From: Butyrivibrio sp. XPD2002
GTDB lineage: Bacteria > Bacillota > Clostridia > Lachnospirales > Lachnospiraceae
Direction of reading: 5' to 3'
NCBI RefSeq assembly: GCF_000423945.1
Contig: NZ_AUIY01000001.1
Span: 434,001-498,000 of the forward strand
Length of the DNA stretch: 64,000 bases
Each line of letters begins with the position of its first letter. Position 1 is the stretch's first letter. This document shows positions 53,226 to 61,831 of this stretch, piece by piece. The notes beneath the pieces were generated by a model. It worked only from the letters and a program-made list of their open reading frames with translations, had not been told where the DNA came from and did not search any database. Both the position numbers and the translations under genes were made by a program.

Positions 53226-54398
53226 TTACTCCGCCATCTGTGCTGCAATATCAGCATCAACAATCTCTTCACCGGTCTTATTCTTAAGCTGCTCCATTGA
53301 AGCTGCAGAAAGACCATTGTTAATTACGCAGTTCATATCACATGTACTGCACTTATCAAGCTCTTCTTTAGTCACCTTGCCATCTCTGAGATCACGAACA
53401 ATCTTGTTCTCATACATGCTGTACTTATGTTTTGTCCAGAACTTAAGCTTATGAGTGATTACCCACCACATAGGAACCCAGATGTACTTATGCATAGCAG
53501 GAGAAACTGAGCCGATCATCCAGCAATCTCTGTCGCAGCAACGAACTTTCTTACGAACTGACTCTGCCTCAGGTGAGCTCCAAAGCTCATCCCAACTCTG
53601 CTCATTAAGGTTACCCATAACCTCTTTATCCTTTGTACCGTTACAAGGCATAACATCTCCATAAGGGTCAATGAAGAATGTATCAAAGGACATATCACAA
53701 GGAAGAAGTCTCTTCTGTCCATAGATGTAGTTGATAAGTCCATGGTTGAAGTATGCTCTAAACCATTTCTTAGGGCTCTTGCTTGCAAGAAGCTCATTAA
53801 CAAGGTTCTCAAAATTCTGAGCTACCATAGGACGATCCTTGATGATGTTCTTTGCCTCAACAAAGTAGAAGCTGTTATGAAGAGATGCTGTAGCAAACTC
53901 CATTCCCATCTCATCAGAAAGCTTGTAAAGAGGTACAAGATCAGGAGCATTTTTATCCTGAACTGTCATACCAAATCCAACGTCCTTCATACCCATTTCA
54001 CGAAGCTTCTTAAGAGTCTGGTATCCTCTCTGGTAACCATTCTCAAGACCTCTGATTTCGTTGTTTGTGTTCTCAAGTCCTTCGATTGAAATTCTGATAC
54101 CAATCTGAGGGAATTCCTTACAAAGATCTACGATACGGTCAGTGAAGAAACCATTGGTAGAAATAACGATACGATCAGACTTTTTATAAAGTTCACGTAC
54201 AATATCCTTAATATCTGTTCTGATGAAAGGCTCACCACCAGTGATGTTTGTGAAGTACATCTTAGGAAGCTTTTTGATTGTCTCAATTGAAATCTCTTCC
54301 TCAGGCTTACTGGGCGCCTTGTATCTGTTGCACATTGAGCAACGTGCGTTACATCTGTAAGTTACGATTACTGTACCGTTAAGTTTCTTCTCTGCCAT
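53226..54398 (-). CDS. Radical SAM protein with SPASM-type C-terminus
   Basis: A 390-residue radical SAM enzyme: CNARCSMCNRY (CxxxCxxC) near 18, then a TIM-barrel segment with TNITGGEPFIR (GGEP). The C-terminus has clustered Cys (CNGTKD near 265, RCCDRDCW near 300, CSTCDMNC near 360) consistent with auxiliary Fe-S clusters. Start at 54398, with GAGGAGA upstream. It sits between ugd and a glycosyltransferase; the substrate, sugar or peptide, is unknown. Confidence 0.85.
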   Translation of the reverse strand: MAEKKLNGTVIVTYRCNARCSMCNRYKAPSKPEEEISIETIKKLPKMYFTNITGGEPFIRTDIKDIVRELYKKSDRIVISTNGFFTDRIVDLCKEFPQIGIRISIEGLENTNNEIRGLENGYQRGYQTLKKLREMGMKDVGFGMTVQDKNAPDLVPLYKLSDEMGMEFATASLHNSFYFVEAKNIIKDRPMVAQNFENLVNELLASKSPKKWFRAYFNHGLINYIYGQKRLLPCDMSFDTFFIDPYGDVMPCNGTKDKEVMGNLNEQSWDELWSSPEAESVRKKVRCCDRDCWMIGSVSPAMHKYIWVPMWWVITHKLKFWTKHKYSMYENKIVRDLRDGKVTKEELDKCSTCDMNCVINNGLSAASMEQLKNKTGEEIVDADIAAQMAE

Positions 54399-54455
54399 TT
54401 TATCTCCTCTTTCTTTTAAAAAATCCATCTATATATTGCTTGAGATTTACCGGTA

Positions 54456-55658
54456 TCAATCCTGATAAATCTTCAATATTTTCTCTAAATACTCATCAAT
54501 TGTGTCAAAGCTCAGTGTCTTGCATGCTTCATGCATTGCCTTAGCCTTTGCATCATCCTGCCAGATTTCATGGATGCAATCACAAAGTGCGTCCACATCT
54601 CCGCTTCTATATAAAAGTCCGGTCTCGCCTACTCTTATGAGTTCAGGAATTCCGCCTATGTCAGCACCGATAACCGGTGTTCCAAAGAGCTGTGATTCCA
54701 TTACTGAGAATGGGCAATTTTCATACCATTCAGAAGGATATATGGAAGCCTTCGCTTTTCGTATAAGATTAGCGAGCTCCTCGCCTGTCTTAAAGCCTAC
54801 GTTCTCGATGTTCTCTATTCCGCTAAGCTCGTTCTCGAGTGGTCCTTTGCCTGCGAAAATAAAGTTAACCTCAGGCATTCTCCTTGCTGCTTCGATAAGT
54901 GTTCTGATACCCTTTTCCTCAGAGTATCTTCCGAAATAAAGGATGTAATCTTCCTTAGCTGTCTCAACCCACTTAACCGGTTTGATGAAGTTGTGAATTG
55001 CGACAGTTTTCTTAGCAAAAAGAGGATTACTGTCGAGCTTGCTTTTCATGAACTGGCTACAACAGATGAATTTATCTATATATTTATAGGTTCCTCTCTT
55101 CTTCCAATAGGTAGCTTCGAGTGTACCGATAAAGCTCTTGGCTGTGCTTCCGTGGATGCATTTGCCCTTGGTGCAGTTTATAAAGTTACCACCAAGACAC
55201 TTCTCGCAGTTCTCATGTGTGTTCGGATTGTTACACATGTGATTAGGACACACGAGCTGATAATCATGCGCGGTGAATACTATTCTGCACTTTCTCTTAT
55301 TCTCTTTTCTCCATTTGACTATCTCGAGAATTATGGATGGGGTGAGCTGATAATTGAAATTGTTGAGATGCACTACATCCGGCTTGAAGTCATCAAGTAC
55401 AAGCCTTATCTTGTTTCTGGCATCCTTGGAATATATTGTTTTTAATGGATATGTCATTTTCTCCAGCTTGCTGGCATTATGGAAATCCATATCAGAGGTA
55501 TAGGCGTCCACGTTATTGCCAACGCATCTGCCCTCGTGTTCCATTCCGAAGTACTCAACCTGGTGTCCTTCTCCCACAAGCGCTGCACCAAGCTTGAAAA
55601 TATATGTCTCTGATCCTCCGTTGGGATAGAGAAATTTGTTAACCATTAAAACTTTCAT
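54456..55658 (-). CDS. Family 4 glycosyltransferase
   Basis: A 400-residue GT-B enzyme, first gene of the locus as read. N-terminal MKVLMVNKFLYPNGGSETYIF, a cysteine-rich middle (CNNPNTHENCEKCLGGNFINCTKGKC, cut here at two short pieces in the protein near 142-167) and C-terminal ILYFGRYSEEKGIRTLIEA plus SPxx ENCPFSVMESQLFG. The Cys cluster could bind a metal. The upstream ~270 bases are AT-rich. Confidence 0.86.
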   Translation of the reverse strand: MKVLMVNKFLYPNGGSETYIFKLGAALVGEGHQVEYFGMEHEGRCVGNNVDAYTSDMDFHNASKLEKMTYPLKTIYSKDARNKIRLVLDDFKPDVVHLNNFNYQLTPSIILEIVKWRKENKRKCRIVFTAHDYQLVCPNHMCNNPNTHENCEKCLGGNFINCTKGKCIHGSTAKSFIGTLEATYWKKRGTYKYIDKFICCSQFMKSKLDSNPLFAKKTVAIHNFIKPVKWVETAKEDYILYFGRYSEEKGIRTLIEAARRMPEVNFIFAGKGPLENELSGIENIENVGFKTGEELANLIRKAKASIYPSEWYENCPFSVMESQLFGTPVIGADIGGIPELIRVGETGLLYRSGDVDALCDCIHEIWQDDAKAKAMHEACKTLSFDTIDEYLEKILKIYQD

Positions 55659-55930
55659 CTAAACACTCCACCGTATCTGCTCTATATTTGGCGTAATCAA
55701 GCGTATTTCGTCACACCAGTGCAGAATTATTAAATCTAACATTACATATAATCCACTAAAGAGTTTATAATAATTTTATAATTTGGACAATTGACACTTA
55801 GAAAGAATATTAATTAAATTCTATTGATATTTTTGTCGTATTTCACAAATGGATTTTTCGCCTTTGAACAAAGGCAGAGAATATGGATTTCTTCATAAAT
55901 TATTAGAATATTTTAACAACACTTAATTTC
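55659..55930. other. 272-bp AT-rich region upstream of the polysaccharide locus
   Basis: Possible minus-strand promoter pieces (TTGTCC with TATAAA 15 bases later near 55765-55790) are too weak to call. No ORF was seen. Confidence 0.4.
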
Positions 55931-56316
55931 TCACAAATATAGTTTAAATAATATCAAAGAGCCCGGACAAAAAATATCCGGGCTCTTAGTTATAATTATT
56001 TCATCTTCCTTCTTTGCTTCGTCATATCCTTGCTCAACCCCCTCTTCACGAATGCCTTCCATATGACCTTCAGCTGTATACCCTAAGATTCCCATATCAA
56101 TTACCTCCTGCCTGTGCTGTTCAAAGAAATCCCGAAGGATATCATTGTCAATGCAATAATCAACGGCTTTAGAAACTGCATCCGCTATTATATTCTTCTG
56201 CTGAACTTCCTTATCTATTTCCAAAGAAATGTCAGTATCATTTATGTTTACAAGTATATCTTTCGTTTCTGATATATATTGTCTCACTTTATTGACAAAA
56301 ATGGAATATCCCCAAA
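55931..56316 (-). pseudogene. Rpn-family gene remnant, C-terminal part only
   Basis: The frame on the minus strand encodes GYSIFVNKVRQYISE, then DAVSKAVDYCIDNDILRDFF and EQHRQEVIDMGILGY, matching the C-terminal helical tail of the intact gene at 15144-16037 (about its residues 170-240). The nuclease core is missing, and its upstream end runs directly into the VanZ-like gene. A strong hairpin lies at its end. It is a decayed copy. Confidence 0.75.
55957..55987. terminator. 11-bp hairpin at the end of the Rpn remnant
   Basis: AAGAGCCCGGA / TCCGGGCTCTT with a 9-base loop. T-runs are short on both sides. It resembles in size the hairpin after the intact Rpn gene. Confidence 0.6.
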
Positions 56317-56342
56317 TATTGCAAAACCGACCACTCCGCTTC

Positions 56343-56939
56343 TTACTTGCGAAATAGTCGGTTGATGGGCAAGGCCAGCACTGCACCAATAAATGTGCCT
56401 ATAGTATTTGTCATAAGATCCGTCAATTCAAAGAACCCGGTCCCGGTCTTATACTGTATGCATTCCACCATAAGGCTTGTAAAAAATCCTATGGCAGTCG
56501 TGATAAATATTCCTTTCAGATAACCTTTTTTTCTAAATAACGGACCAATAAGGATTCCCCAGGGAATAAATAGAATCACATTCAAAAAGGTGATAAATAG
56601 ACACCACCATAGCCAATAGCCCGTTCTTCCAAGGCCTATGTCAATGTAAAGATTCATCACCTTTTCTCTGGAGCCTAATGGGCGCCTTAGGATTGTAACG
56701 GATAAGATAAATCCGGCATATGCCATTAAGAGGTAGTAATGTATTATTCTCCTTATTGGAGTATTTTTCTTTTTAAAAAACAAAAACCAAGCCGCGCATA
56801 GTAAAAGAGCTTCGCCAATGAGCATAAAGAGCAGTCCTCGGATGGTCACTCCATCAAGTTGGCGAAAAAACACACTCTTTATTGTATATAGGTAATAATA
56901 TATTCTGTTTCTTGTGTAAACGTCTCGTATAAGATGCAT
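56343..56939 (-). CDS. VanZ-family membrane protein
   Basis: A 198-residue protein with five hydrophobic segments. The C-terminal region (FFTSLMVECIQYKTGTGFFELTDLMTNTIGTFIGAVL) is the VanZ-like core, with E and D at the typical spots. VanZ relatives confer low-level resistance to some glycopeptides, but most are of unknown role. Upstream are three tandem dyad repeats. Downstream is an Rpn remnant. Confidence 0.82.
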   Translation of the reverse strand: MHLIRDVYTRNRIYYYLYTIKSVFFRQLDGVTIRGLLFMLIGEALLLCAAWFLFFKKKNTPIRRIIHYYLLMAYAGFILSVTILRRPLGSREKVMNLYIDIGLGRTGYWLWWCLFITFLNVILFIPWGILIGPLFRKKGYLKGIFITTAIGFFTSLMVECIQYKTGTGFFELTDLMTNTIGTFIGAVLALPINRLFRK

Positions 56940-56969
56940 ATAGTCTCACTTTATTTTTAATCTTCACAT

Positions 56970-57065
56970 AAGTATGAATAAATTGCCGCAAGATATCAAC
57001 GCTTTTTTTGATAAATTGCCGCAAGATGTCAATACTTTTTTGATAAATTGCCGCAAAATATCAAT
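56970..57065. repeat. Three tandem 32-33-bp dyad repeats upstream of the VanZ gene
   Basis: The sequence ATAAATTGCCGCAA occurs at 56978, 57011 and 57043. Each unit has an inner TTGC-C-GCAA palindrome and outer arms TTGATA / TATCAA, followed by a T-run. They lie 40-125 bases upstream of the VanZ start, so they look like operator sites or a small repeat array. Confidence 0.8.
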
Positions 57066-57221
57066 CATGAGTCTCGCATGATAAATGCATCTTGTTTATC
57101 TTTCGCAGAAATTTATTCTGCAGGATTCCAAAACAAATTATTTTATTAAATAAAGCCGAAATCCGTGGTTTTATATACTCTTTTCGACTACAATAAAAGA
57201 TAGAAATGGAGGACAGAATAT

Positions 57222-57386
57222 ATGTTATCCAAAATTGATATCGATGTTTTGAAGGGTGAATATGAGCGCACTATCGCTGCAAAGGATGCCGCTCTGGCTG
57301 AAAAAGATAATGCCTTGACTGAAAAAGATGCATGAATAGCAGAACTAGAAGCTCTTTTGGCCACTCTCACAAAAGAAAAACACTAA
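57222..57386 (+). pseudogene. Rpn-family C-terminal coiled-coil remnant with an in-frame stop
   Basis: An ATG nine bases after GGAGGA opens a short frame, ending at TGA (57333-57335) after 37 codons. It encodes ...AAKDAALAEKDNALTEKDA, then reads on in frame as IAELEALLATLTKEKH to TAA at 57384. This is the IAEKD coiled coil of the Rpn gene at 15144-16037, but without any nuclease core. It may be a deletion remnant; a small peptide could still be made. Confidence 0.65.
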
Positions 57387-57402
57387 AATTCATATCTAAG
57401 GT

Positions 57403-57440
57403 AAAAAATAAACGCACTAATTTAGTGCGTTTATTTTTTT
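57403..57440. terminator. Bidirectional terminator between the remnant and hslO
   Basis: AATAAACGCACTAA / TTAGTGCGTTTATT, a 14-bp stem, with T-runs on both strands. It can serve the plus-strand remnant and the minus-strand hslO. Confidence 0.85.
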
Positions 57441-57448
57441 ATGCCTTT

Positions 57449-58333
57449 TTATTTCGCTTTTACAAGCATATTCCTAAGTTCATCAGGAGTAAATGAGTAT
57501 GCCTTTCCGCAGAAGTGGCATTTAATCTCAATGTCCTCTCCGTCCTCTGCGAGGTTCTGTAATTCCTTTTTACCAAGAAGGATAAGTGCTCGCTCAACTC
57601 TGTCCCTGTCGCATCCGCAGTGGAATTCAACAGGTACATTAGCAGTGATCTCATAATCAAAGCCATCAAGAACCATAGCAAGAAGCTCTTCCGGTGTCTT
57701 ACCCTCTCTGAGAATATCTGTGACAGATTTCATTCCCTGGATGTTACCTTCAAGCTTGCTGATAGTCTCTTCTGAAGCACCGGGCATAAGCTGAACTATG
57801 AAGCCACCGGCTTCCATAATAGAGAAATCATTTTTAACAAGAACGCCCAATCCCACTGATGAAGGGATCTGCTCTGATTCAACAAAATAGCAGGTAAGGT
57901 CGTCTGCAATCTCTCCTGAGAGAAGCTGGATTGTTCCTACATAGGGATCCTTAAGACCAAGGTCCCTGGTAACAGTAAGTGTTCCGTTACCAACAGCTCC
58001 GCCTACATTCAGGTGTCCGCCCTCATTGTTAGGAAGTGCCACCTGGTTATTCTTAACGTAGCCCTTTACCTGGCCTCTGTTGTTAACAGTTGCGAGAAGT
58101 CCGCCAATAGGGCCATCACCATCGATGGTAATGGTAAGTGCATCCTTCTCATTTTTAAGCATATCGCCCATCATGAGTGCGCCGCTCATAAGTCTTCCGA
58201 GAGCTGCACTGCAGATAGGACTAAGATCGTGAATTTTTCTGGCCTCTTCCACCAGATTCCTTGATGTGATTGCGAAGGCTCTTATCTGCGCATTGGCAGC
58301 AATGGCCCTCACCATGTAATCTTTGTATTCCAT
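57449..58333 (-). CDS. hslO: HslO (Hsp33), redox-regulated chaperone
   Basis: A 294-residue holdase chaperone activated by oxidation. The zinc/redox centre is intact: FHCGC near 238 and CHFCGK near 270 (CxC..CxxC). The N-terminal domain (about 1-230) has LLATVNNRGQVKGYV. Length is normal. It follows pta with two inverted repeats between. Confidence 0.96.
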   Translation of the reverse strand: MEYKDYMVRAIAANAQIRAFAITSRNLVEEARKIHDLSPICSAALGRLMSGALMMGDMLKNEKDALTITIDGDGPIGGLLATVNNRGQVKGYVKNNQVALPNNEGGHLNVGGAVGNGTLTVTRDLGLKDPYVGTIQLLSGEIADDLTCYFVESEQIPSSVGLGVLVKNDFSIMEAGGFIVQLMPGASEETISKLEGNIQGMKSVTDILREGKTPEELLAMVLDGFDYEITANVPVEFHCGCDRDRVERALILLGKKELQNLAEDGEDIEIKCHFCGKAYSFTPDELRNMLVKAK

Positions 58334-58356
58334 AATACCTCGTTATATGAAGCGCT

Positions 58357-58422
58357 GCTCTCGCTTCGCTCGCCAGAGCAACTCTCAAATACTAAACTCG
58401 TAAATACCTCGTTAAGTATTTG
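58357..58422. repeat. Two adjacent inverted repeats between hslO and pta
   Basis: GCTCTCGC.../...GCCAGAGC (58357-58379) and CAAATACT.../...AGTATTTG (58386-58422). ACGAGGTATT also occurs twice. They may slow transcription or stabilise the hslO transcript. Confidence 0.5.
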
Positions 58423-58426
58423 AGGT

Positions 58427-59410
58427 TTATGCAAGACTAGCTGTGATTATAGCCATTGAGTATACCTCGATAGCGTTGCAGCCTCTTGAAAGGTCGTTGA
58501 TCTGAGCGTTAAGTCCAAGAAGGATAGGGCCATAAGCCTCGAAGTTACCCATACGCTGTGCAATCTTGTAACCGATGTTACCTGCATCAATGTTAGGAAA
58601 AATGAATGTATTTGCATGTCCTGCAACCGGTGAATCGGGAGTCTTAACTCTTGCAACCTTCGGTGAAACTGCAGCATCGAACTGAAGCTCTCCTTCGATC
58701 GGAAGGTCAGGATACTTTTCCTGTGCCTTTAAAGTTGCATTCTGCATCTTTGTAACAGAAGGGCTCTTTGCTGATCCCTTAGTTGAGAATGAAAGGAAAG
58801 CAACCTTAGGATCTACACCGAATGCCTTAGCACATTCAACTGTCTCACCACAGATCTCAACAAGCTCATCCTCTGTAGGATCAATATTGATAGCGCAGTC
58901 ACCCATAGCGATAACTTCGTTATCACCGATAGCTGAAGGGCGAACAAGAATGAAGCATGAAGATACAACACTGTTGCCGGGCTTAGTCTTAATGATCTGA
59001 AGCGCAGGGCGAACAGTATCAGCTGTCGAATATGTAGCTCCACCAAGAAGACAGTCAGCCTTCTTCATCTTTACAAGCATTGTTCCAAAATAGTTAGACT
59101 GTGAAAGAATCTCACGTGCCTGCTCAGGTGTCATACCCTTGCTCTTACGGATCTCTACAAACTCACTAACCATCTCTTCGAATTCATCATAGTGTCTGGG
59201 ATCAATGATCTGCGCACCTCTGATATTGTAGCCTTCTTCTTCAGCATTTCTGTTGATTACATCAGGGTCACCAAGAAGTATGGGCTTTAAAAAGTTACCA
59301 GCAAGTAATCTTGATGATGCCTCAAGGATTCTGGGATCCTCTCCTTCTGTAAATACAATAGTCTTTGGGTTAGCCTTAAGCTTGGCAATCATTTCTCCAA
59401 AACCGTACAT
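58427..59410 (-). CDS. pta: Phosphate acetyltransferase (Pta)
   Basis: A 327-residue enzyme converting acetyl-CoA and phosphate to acetyl phosphate, giving acetate and ATP with acetate kinase. TEGEDPRILEA, SNYFGTMLVK and DAAVSPKVA..DSPVAGHANTFIFPN are Pta signatures. Length matches the short Pta class. The ackA gene is not adjacent, as it often is; it must be elsewhere if present. Confidence 0.95.
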   Translation of the reverse strand: MYGFGEMIAKLKANPKTIVFTEGEDPRILEASSRLLAGNFLKPILLGDPDVINRNAEEEGYNIRGAQIIDPRHYDEFEEMVSEFVEIRKSKGMTPEQAREILSQSNYFGTMLVKMKKADCLLGGATYSTADTVRPALQIIKTKPGNSVVSSCFILVRPSAIGDNEVIAMGDCAINIDPTEDELVEICGETVECAKAFGVDPKVAFLSFSTKGSAKSPSVTKMQNATLKAQEKYPDLPIEGELQFDAAVSPKVARVKTPDSPVAGHANTFIFPNIDAGNIGYKIAQRMGNFEAYGPILLGLNAQINDLSRGCNAIEVYSMAIITASLA

Positions 59411-59574
59411 TTTATCTTCCTCCTAAATATGAAAATTGGTAAAAAATACCTAAAGTATTGATGTAAATTAATGGATTGCGTAAAAGGAATATTAATTACG
59501 CCCTAAGATTATACAACTTACCTACAGGCTAACTCAAGAATAGATAAATTATTATCAATGTTTCATAAATATGG

Positions 59575-59623
59575 CCCTCATCCGTCAGCTTCGCTGCCAC
59601 CTTCTACCAAAGGGAGAAGGCTT
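59575..59623. repeat. 49-bp dispersed repeat, copy 2
   Basis: 43 of 49 bases match the copy at 29514-29562, in the same orientation. It lies between pta and the hydrogenase terminator. Confidence 0.85.
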
Positions 59624-59628
59624 ACATG

Positions 59629-59669
59629 ATAAAACCCTCATTCATCCAGTAGCACTGACGAATGAGGGT
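59629..59669 (-). terminator. Terminator after the hydrogenase gene
   Basis: Minus strand: ACCCTCATTC.../...GAATGAGGGT, with inner CAGT/ACTG pairing, followed by TTTTAT. Its left part resembles the neighbouring 49-bp repeat. Confidence 0.8.
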
Positions 59670-59681
59670 CTGCAGTTAAAA

Positions 59682-61169
59682 TCAATCTGGAAGATCTATT
59701 TTTTTACCATCTCTGTGCATAGAGAACTTATCCATAGGATAGTTCTTGAGGTTCTCAAGAACCTTTCTGCCATCAGCTTTAGCAAGGAGACTTGCTCTTG
59801 CCTTAGTGATCTCTGTCTCAGTCTTGTGCTTGGAAGGACCACCTACACAGCCACCGGGACAAACCATTCCTTCGATGAAGTCATCAGGGAACTTGCCCAT
59901 CTTGAGAAGTGTCAGTGCCTTCTTACACTCAATACCGCCGGCAGCTCTGTGAAGCTTAAGCTCTCCGATATCCTCACCTCTCTCCTGCATGCACTCGATA
60001 ACAGCATTGGCAACACCACCGCTTGTAGCAAATCTCTTACCCCAGATTGAAGATTCCTGATACTCATCCTCAACAGGCTCGAACTCAATATCCTTAGATC
60101 TCATAAGAGCTCTGAGTTCACCATAGGTAACAACGAAATCTGCATTATCCGGAACGCTAGGATCCTGAGCCTCAGACTTCTTAGCAATGCAAGGGCCAAC
60201 GAATACTGTAACGCATCCGGGACGTGTAGCCTTAAGGTATCTGGAAATAGCACACATAGGTGATACAGTTGAAGACATGTTGTTTTCAAACTGCTCAGGG
60301 AAGTGCTTCTTAAGCATATTGATGAATGCAGGGCAGCATGATGTTGTCATCTTCTTGCCTTCAGCATAGGCCTCAGCCCATTCCTTAGACTCATAAGCAG
60401 CTGTCATATCGCCGCCAAGTCCAACCTCGACCATATCTGCAAAGCCAAGCTTAATAAGTGCCTTCTTAACTGCAGCCATTGTGATATTCTCACCAAACTG
60501 ACCCTCAGTTGCAGGAGCGCACATTGCGATTACTTCCTTACCTTCCTTGATAGCTTCAATTATCTGAACAAGATAAGTCTTTGATCCAATAGCTCCGAAA
60601 GGACAGCTGTGGATGCAGTGTCCGCACTGGATACACTTTTCCTCGTCTATCTTACAATAGCCATACTCATCATATGTGATTGCACCTACAGGGCAAGCCT
60701 TGTGGCAGGGACGCTCAAGATGAACGATTGCGCCGTAAGGGCAGGCCTTTGCACACATTCCACACTCCTTACATTTAGCGGAATCGATGTGCATTCTTAC
60801 ATCACCGGGGTGAATCGCATCGAATTTACATGAGTTAAGACATGCTTTACCAATACAAAAACGGCAATTATCAGTTACTGAAAATGCTGAAATAGGACAC
60901 TCATCACAAGCAGGATCAATAACCTGAACTATGTTATTTGAATCCTTATTGTAGGTTGTGCTCTGTCCACAGGCAAGGCGAATTCTCTGACGTACGATCT
61001 CGCGCTCCTTGTAAACGCAGCATCTGTACTCAGGCTTCGGGCCCGGTGCAAGCTCATATGCAAGCTTGTCCTTGTGCTCCTCATCAAGTTCACCCTTCCA
61101 GGCAAGGCGGCAAACCTCCTCCATAATCTTGTGTTTAAAACTTACCAATCCCTTGTCGTTTGTAACCAT
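59682..61169 (-). CDS. [FeFe] hydrogenase, monomeric, probably group B
   Basis: A 495-residue protein. Several Cys-rich clusters in the N-terminal ~210 residues (CDECPISAF..CRFCIGKACLNSC, CKECGMCAKACP, CIQCGHCIHSCP) feed electrons to the H-cluster domain. Its three H-cluster motifs keep all four ligand cysteines: TSCCPAF, GPCIAKKSE and CPGGCVGGP. GPC in place of MPC and GGP in place of GGG are as I recall for group B. It makes or uses H2 with ferredoxin, or senses it. It is monocistronic. Confidence 0.88.
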   Translation of the reverse strand: MVTNDKGLVSFKHKIMEEVCRLAWKGELDEEHKDKLAYELAPGPKPEYRCCVYKEREIVRQRIRLACGQSTTYNKDSNNIVQVIDPACDECPISAFSVTDNCRFCIGKACLNSCKFDAIHPGDVRMHIDSAKCKECGMCAKACPYGAIVHLERPCHKACPVGAITYDEYGYCKIDEEKCIQCGHCIHSCPFGAIGSKTYLVQIIEAIKEGKEVIAMCAPATEGQFGENITMAAVKKALIKLGFADMVEVGLGGDMTAAYESKEWAEAYAEGKKMTTSCCPAFINMLKKHFPEQFENNMSSTVSPMCAISRYLKATRPGCVTVFVGPCIAKKSEAQDPSVPDNADFVVTYGELRALMRSKDIEFEPVEDEYQESSIWGKRFATSGGVANAVIECMQERGEDIGELKLHRAAGGIECKKALTLLKMGKFPDDFIEGMVCPGGCVGGPSKHKTETEITKARASLLAKADGRKVLENLKNYPMDKFSMHRDGKKIDLPD

Positions 61170-61252
61170 AGAAATCTCCCAATTCTAATAAAAAAATGTT
61201 ATTAACTACTTATATAATAGCATTTATGCCTATATATACAAATTAAAAGTTC

Positions 61253-61831
61253 TTAAAGCTCAATTTTCCTGCAAAACTCAAGTCCCTCTGTGTCATGAGC
61301 CGTAATAAGCAAAGGATTTCTGCCCTGTTTCTCTCTTATGTAATCGATAACCTTTTTCCTGTTCTCACTGTCAAGTCCCGTAAAGGGCTCATCAAGAATC
61401 AGCATATCTGACGGAATACAGCATGCTCTGACGATAGCCACTCGTCTCTTCATGCCTCCGGAAAGCTGTGATGCAGGCTTATCAAGGCAGTCTGCAGGAA
61501 GAAGCTTTAACAGTTCTTCTCTTGCAACCTTCGCAGAGTTCTTGCGGTTAACCATAACCACATTCTGCACAGGAGTAAAATCCTGGCAAAGTCTGTTTTC
61601 CTGGAAAACAACTCCTGCATTCAGATAGGGATATTTGTAATCCCCCATAAAATGAACCTTCCCACTGTCAGGCTCTTCAAGACTAAGAAGAATCCTTATC
61701 AGAGTTGTCTTACCGCAGCCGGACGGTCCTGTGACAACATAGGAATGATCCTCTTCTATCTCGAGATTGAAATCCTTAAGGACGTTTAACTCGCCATAAG
61801 ATTTGCAGATATTTTCAAGATCTATAGTCAT
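61253..61831 (-). CDS. ABC transporter ATPase
   Basis: A 192-residue ATPase, short for the class (about 230-260). Walker A GPSGCGKTT near 38, signature LSGGMKRR near 128, Walker B LILDEP near 148, H-loop TAHD near 180. It ends soon after the H-loop. It couples with the permease (one base away) and lipoprotein in a SsuABC/TauABC/ThiXYZ-like importer. Confidence 0.92.
   Translation of the reverse strand: MTIDLENICKSYGELNVLKDFNLEIEEDHSYVVTGPSGCGKTTLIRILLSLEEPDSGKVHFMGDYKYPYLNAGVVFQENRLCQDFTPVQNVVMVNRKNSAKVAREELLKLLPADCLDKPASQLSGGMKRRVAIVRACCIPSDMLILDEPFTGLDSENRKKVIDYIREKQGRNPLLITAHDTEGLEFCRKIEL

Noticed and set aside
56317..56389. N-terminal part of the open frame over the Rpn remnant
   Set aside because: It overlaps the end of the VanZ gene and has no similarity to Rpn; the frame is open by chance there.
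56970..57065. CRISPR array
   Set aside because: Units repeat almost wholly, with no distinct unique spacers and no cas genes.
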